Source: Megalopta genalis (lineage: Eukaryota > Arthropoda > Insecta > Hymenoptera > Halictidae). Taken from it: DNA of 64,000 bases. The position numbers and the translations under genes are program-made. The notes under the pieces are model-generated. The model had not been told where the DNA came from. It saw nothing but the letters and a program-made list of their open reading frames with translations, and ran no database searches. The stretch is taken from assembly GCF_051020955.1 (NCBI RefSeq), contig NW_027476093.1, forward strand, positions 2,571,001-2,635,000, in the 5' to 3' direction. Positions 59,643 through 64,000 of the stretch are shown piece by piece; positions within the stretch are counted from its first letter, which is position 1; every line of letters starts with the position of its first letter.

Positions 59643-59787
59643 ATTTCGATACACGTGTACACGCATATTTCGGTAAAAAAATGATTTTAAAAAAGGATGG
59701 GTGTCACATTAGGCTCGCCCGAGTTAGTACAGTATAATGTATTATACTATATCTAGTTTCAGTTGCATAAACATTTTCGTATTCGAC

Positions 59788-59986
59788 CACAGTAATATCT
59801 CCCTTACTGACGCTCAGATTGTCCACTAAAATGGATAATTTGGGAAGCCTTGCGGCTCGTTTTTATAATTGTGGACAATTTATAACTATAAAAATAAATC
59901 GCAAGGCTCGAACAATCGTATCTCCTCTTCCCAAATTGTCCACTTTTGTGGTCGATCTAGGCGTCAATTAGAGAGTCATTACTGTT
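59788..59986. mobile_element. Family A MITE, left inner deletion
   Basis: The left arm lacks GGAGATACGATTATTCG. Borders are CACAGTAATA and TCATTACTGTT, without intact TA. Confidence 0.87.
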
Positions 59987-61810
59987 CCGCGAGCACTGCT
60001 TCGCGTCTTCCCCTTTCGACAAAGCGGAACGTTTTAAAATGCAAAATCGTTCGAAGGGGTAAACCGTGCGCCTAATTTGAATTTTTCGGTCTCGGTAACA
60101 ATCAACTACCCCTGAATCGCGGTCGTAAAATTCTTCGGCAAAGCCAGTGGCGCAACGAGACGCGATCGAACCGTTCGATCACGATGGCGCACGAACAAAT
60201 TCGGTTAAGGGCAGTTGCGAAGTGTTTATACAGAGAGACTGTTTATCTCTAGCTGGCCGTGACGCATAAACTAAGCGCTAAATATCGTACGTCCGTACAA
60301 CAATTCTTCCTGGTGGCGCGGGGGCACGGATTTATCCCCTGAAACATAGGCCCACAATTAAGGATCACCATGAATTCTGAAAGTGCACAAATCTCCGTGT
60401 AACGGCGCGATGTTTACGGTGGCGCGAGCGCGACTCGCCCCCGTGAATTCTCTACGGTGCGACGAGGTGTGTGTCTGTGTGCGTGTGTGTGCGCGCGTGT
60501 GTCGATCGAACAGAGCCACGGGGAGGGCTGGGGATGGCGGCGATGCAGGGCGAATGATAGATCTAAACGCGAAATAAAGGTAGCATTAACGATGGGTGAA
60601 CGTTTGCAATGTGCTCGCAGTGCAGTAGAGAACGGTATTCCGGGCGATTATCATTAAAAGCGCGGAGAGTTCGTTGTTGAACGCGCGTATCTTCGTTCTC
60701 CTCTATTTCTGTTCCGCTCGCCGCTCGAAGCTTGATTTACGTTCTCGTAGACGGCGGCGACATCCCTTAGTCTGGTTCGCGTTCGAGCCGTCCTTATTTA
60801 TCTTTATGGTTCCATCGGATTCGGAAACGGGCGAGAGAGAAACGGAGGACGGAGGACGGAGGCCGGGGTAGTCGTCGCCGTAAATGGGACGATAAAACTA
60901 TAGCCGGCACGACGGTAGCAATTTATTATTGCGCTGTAGAGCGAACAGCCAACCGTGCACGTGATGCCACCATTATGAGGAGAGCCGGAGGAGACCTTCT
61001 TTTTTTCTCCCGTCCTACCTCTTTTTTACGAGGGTAATGCTGTTTTGTCGCTGCAGCGAAAAAATACGCTGGCTGCCGGCAATTATTACGCGGGCTGCTT
61101 TACGGGAACAAAAAGGAGAGAGAGAGAGAGAAAAAAGAACGGCTATCTTGTTGTCTTCGGGAACGCCGCGGAGAGGGCGGCAGGGATGGAGAGCGCGCGC
61201 GGCACGCCGAACGATCGGGAAATACAATGCTTTAATAAATGTCGATGGAGCTGCTCGCCCGTTGCGCGACAATTAGATTCACGGCCCGAGGCGGCGGCGA
61301 TCGATAAGTCGAGATTCTTCGTGCCGCTGTTCGTCGGAGCATTCTTCGTTTTCCTATTCCCATGCTCGAACGGAGACGCGAACGAGATCACTCGTCGGAT
61401 CTTCGCGCGAAGACACCGCGATCACGATAAATGGTCGCGCGTGTATCCTAGCCGCGTTACAATTTACGCGGCAATTTCTCGCTCTGTTGACCCAGCGGGC
61501 CGCGACGGGCCGTGGCGGGCCGAGGCGGAACAAGCTCGCGACCGCCGGCACGAGAAGCACGAGTCTCGGCCAACGAACCGTTCTCCTAATCGTTCCATCG
61601 ACCTCTCAATTAACTTTCATTTGTCTGACCAACCATTACTCGAACTTTATTCCGTTCGATGTCTTTTCTCGGATTGTCGCGTCGACTCGCTCGCTTTTAT
61701 CGTTTCGTTCCGCGAACAGCGACTCAACCATAAATGCTCCGACGAGGCTCCGACAGGCTCCAGTTAAACGGCTAGCCGTCTTTAACGAATACATTCGTCG
61801 TAACGCGAAA
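59987..61810. other. GC-rich noncoding stretch upstream of the recognised exons
   Basis: Contains a GT/GC dinucleotide run (about 60467-60503) and a short GA run (about 61113-61131). The longest open frame of the window (61045..61767 plus, 240 codons) is here. It shows no domain, is Arg-rich and is opposed by minus frames. An untranslated first exon of the IRRE gene could lie here unseen. Confidence 0.5.
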
Positions 61811-62007
61811 TACAGTAATGCCTCTCTAATTGACGCTCAGATTGTGCACAGAAAAAGGACTATTTGGGAACAGGAGATGCGATTAGTTGAGCCTTGCACC
61901 TCGTTTTTATAATCGTTGGCAATCGGCAACTATATAAATGTGTTACAAGACACGAAAAATCGTGTCTCCTCTTCCCAGATTATCCATTTTCGTGCGCAAT
62001 TACTGTA
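61811..62007. mobile_element. Family A MITE, right end shortened
   Basis: TACAGTAATG on the left. On the right the GAGCGTCAATTAGGGAGACA block is missing, so CGCAATTACTGTA closes the copy. Confidence 0.87.
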
Positions 62008-62142
62008 CAGTAATGTCTTCCTTACTGACGCTCGGATTGTGCAGAAGAATGGACAATTTGGGAAGAGTAGCCTTGCGAATTCGAGCCTACGAACTTGTTT
62101 TTATAGTTACCGATTGTCAAGGTTATGTCAATTAGGGAGACT
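62006..62142. mobile_element. Family A MITE, right arm mostly deleted
   Basis: Begins TACAGTAATGTCTTCC. The loop GATTGTCAAGGTTATGTC jumps directly to AATTAGGGAGACTA. It shares an unusual GCCTTGCGAATTCGAGCC duplication with 41343..41488. Confidence 0.85.
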
Positions 62143-62653
62143 AGTTTATTGCCGTTTCTTCGCGACGAGTACAATAAATTAGCCCTAATTGTTTCTTAGC
62201 TTGTAAATAAAAATGGACGATTTCGGAAAGGAGGATAGTATTGTTACGGAAACTTGTCCTAATCGAGGCGCTGTAATGTGAAACTGCTCTGTTGTGAGCA
62301 ACTCCTTAAAAAATTAATTTTCTTAGAAGACGGTCGCGATAGAAACAAGATGCTAGAGAAAGAACAACGTACACTGTTATGGGTGTAAACGTACACTATT
62401 CCTTGCAACAACTCGCTGTTGTTTCGCGTTCCTATAAGACTCGAACGGCAGCTATACATAGAGCCGGTCGAAGCCGATGTTAAGGAACGATTGTAGCGTC
62501 AGAAGGAAAACGCTCGCTTCCGGCGGCGTTATTCTCGCTACGTCTTGCGCGAACTTCCGTTGGCCAGCGTCTTGGAAAGGCACGCAAGCTCGAGGAATCT
62601 TATTCGCTGGCGAGGGTTCGAACGAGGCATCGATGAGCTCGTCAGAAAAGAAT
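62143..62653. other. Noncoding stretch
   Basis: A degenerate A-like piece (AAAAATGGACGATTTCGG) lies at about 62206-62225. Nothing else is recognised. Confidence 0.5.
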
Positions 62654-62812
62654 GACAGTAAAGTCTCCCTAATTGACGCTCGGATTGTGCATAAAAGTGG
62701 ACAATTTGGGAACGATAGGTACGATCGTTCGAGCCTTGCAGTTAGCTTTTATAGTTACCAATTGTCAACAATCAGTTTTTTGTAGACAATCGATTAGAAA
62801 GACATTAATGTA
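62654..62812. mobile_element. Family A MITE, first of three in tandem, right arm deleted
   Basis: The loop region ATTGTCAACAATCAGTTTTT jumps to TGTAGACAATCG. Ends CATTAATGTA. Confidence 0.86.
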
Positions 62813-63029
62813 CTGTTATATTTCCCTAACTGACGCTCAGATCGTGCACAAAAGTGGACAGTTTGGGAAGAGCAGATATGATTATTCAAGCCTTGCATAA
62901 CTTTGACATAACCTTGACAATTCGTAACTATAAAAACGAACCTCAAGCCTCGAATAATCGTGTCTCCTCTCCCAAAATTATCCATTTTTTGTGGACAATC
63001 TGAGCGTCAATTAGAGAGACATTATTGTA
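62811..63029. mobile_element. Family A MITE, second of three in tandem
   Basis: TACTGTTATATTTCCC to CATTATTGTA. The loop has been replaced by CTTTGACATAACCTTGACAA. Confidence 0.88.
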
Positions 63030-63247
63030 CAGTTATGTTCTCTCTAACTGTCGCTCAGATTGTGCACAAAAGTGGACAGTTTGGGAAGAGGAGACACGAT
63101 TATTCAAGCCTTGTAGCTCGTTTTTATAATCGTTGACAATTCGTAATTATAAAAACGAGGCGCAAGGTTCGAACAATCGTATGTCCTCTTCCCAAATTGT
63201 CCATTTTTCTGCACAATTTCGGTGACAATTAGGGAGACATTACCGTA
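63028..63247. mobile_element. Family A MITE, third of three in tandem
   Basis: TACAGTTATG to CATTACCGTA, complete, sharing its first TA with the previous copy. Confidence 0.9.
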
Positions 63248-63335
63248 CAAAGAGAAGTCTATTCTCTCTATTCTCTCTTGACATAACCTTGACATAATCT
63301 TAACATTACTGTACAAAGAGAAGTCTATTCTCTCT
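63245..63335. repeat. Short duplication including a MITE terminus
   Basis: GTACAAAGAGAAGTCTATTC occurs at 63245 and again near 63310, each time right after a CATTAC(C/T)GTA end. In between is CTTGACATAACCTTGACATA. Confidence 0.8.
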
Positions 63336-64000
63336 TTTTTCGTCTCGTCTTTCTAATTCTTATCCCCTTCTCTCCGAATTATACCCTGTCGAATAGCTTA
63401 CGAGCGAAAATTCGTCTCGTTTCGCGGGAATAGAATTGCGACGCCTTTATTGTCTCATGCCCCTAAACGACGATACGTCGAGAAACGTCGCGTCGGAGAT
63501 TGATCGAAGCAGAGTGTTATTTTGGCTACGTCTCGCGGGAATTTCCGGTGGACGACGGGCGTTCTCGGCGAGGCCAGCAAGCTCGGAAAATCTCATCCGC
63601 TCGTTACACGTCGCGGCCGTGTTTCTTCGGGCCGGGAAGTTAGTCGCGGCTCGGAATGGAGCGGAGCGGAGCAGAGCGGAGCAGAGTGACGGGGCGCGAC
63701 GCGGCGCGGAGCAGCGAGTCAGCCGGTTCTTGCCGCGGCATGTTCCGTTCCTCGACAAGGGGAGGATGTCGTAAGACGCTCGTACGACATCGTGGCCGGC
63801 TGCTTCTTACGAGCTCAATAGGATAATAACCCCGGGGTCGGTCGACTCGCTACCGGTCGAACGGACCGTTTCAATGGGTACACGCGAGTAATGGCCGTAA
63901 TAATAATTGCGCTTGTGCCCCGCGTCCTCGCCCCCGGCCCTCCTCCTCCTCCGCCCTTCGCTCTCCTCTCCGCGTGTCTTGGAAAGTTTGAAATGTGTTC
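63336..64000. other. GC-rich noncoding stretch at the right edge
   Basis: Overlapping frames of about 110 codons on opposite strands (63436-63774) include a GGAGC run (63657-63686) and are not recognisable. A promoter or 5' exon cannot be judged from sequence alone. Confidence 0.5.

Noticed and set aside
61045..61767. Longest open frame in the window (240 codons, plus strand) as a gene
   Set aside because: Arg-rich with no recognisable domain, overlapped by other frames on both strands in GC-rich DNA where stops are rare. No splice or repeat-free codon pattern supports it.
62617..62640. tRNA T-arm-like GGTTCGAAC
   Set aside because: No acceptor stem, D-arm or anticodon arm can be folded around it. 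The same short string also occurs in a family A copy at about 63157.

Overview
The window looks like nuclear DNA of an insect, most likely an aculeate hymenopteran such as a bee. This is an inference. The only recognisable protein-coding sequence is two exons of an insect IRRE-family immunoglobulin cell-adhesion gene (Kirre/Roughest type). The rest is CpG-rich, GC-variable noncoding DNA, simple repeats, and many short non-autonomous DNA transposons. There is no bacterial gene organisation, operon, CRISPR array, rRNA gene or recognisable tRNA.

The gene runs on the minus strand. The first recognisable coding exon (58234..58633) carries a signal-peptide-like segment and the first half of Ig domain 1. 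The next exon (23399..23631) completes Ig domain 1 and begins Ig domain 2. The two join in frame (phase 1) across a 34.6-kb intron with canonical GT/AG borders. The second exon ends in a GT donor, and the rest of the gene must lie beyond the left edge, so the following intron is at least 23.4 kb. Upstream of exon 1 (right side of the window) are a 17-unit, 25-bp minisatellite full of CACGTG E-boxes, more transposons, and about 5 kb of sequence that could be 5' flank or a further 5' intron.

Repeats dominate the noncoding part. Family A is a 200-220 bp near-perfect palindrome, TA-flanked with ends CAGTAATG/CATTACTG, present about 45 times and often head-to-tail. Family B is a 300-370 bp palindromic element with ends CAGGGTGTCCC, TA-flanked. 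Family C is a 0.3-0.7 kb element holding an array of ACTAGTCTCAGTAACTGGTC dyads, always found inside or fused to another element. Family D is a roughly 235-bp element with TTAA and ends CCCTTTGCACTCGA, piggyBac-like. Family E is a 110-170 bp segment always sandwiched between A copies. Single copies include a 249-bp inverted-repeat element (409..657), a hAT-like end and a decayed transposon-like remnant. Family letters are local labels for this window, not database names.

GC-rich stretches (about 12.0-12.9, 13.6-14.9, 17.9-18.8, 20.7-21.6, 25.5-26.3, 28.3-28.9, 46.5-47.8, 49.0-50.8 and 60.3-61.7 kb) alternate with AT-rich ones. The GC-rich stretches produce long, arginine-rich open frames on both strands that I judge non-coding. 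They are the natural places to look for intronic regulatory elements of the adhesion gene.
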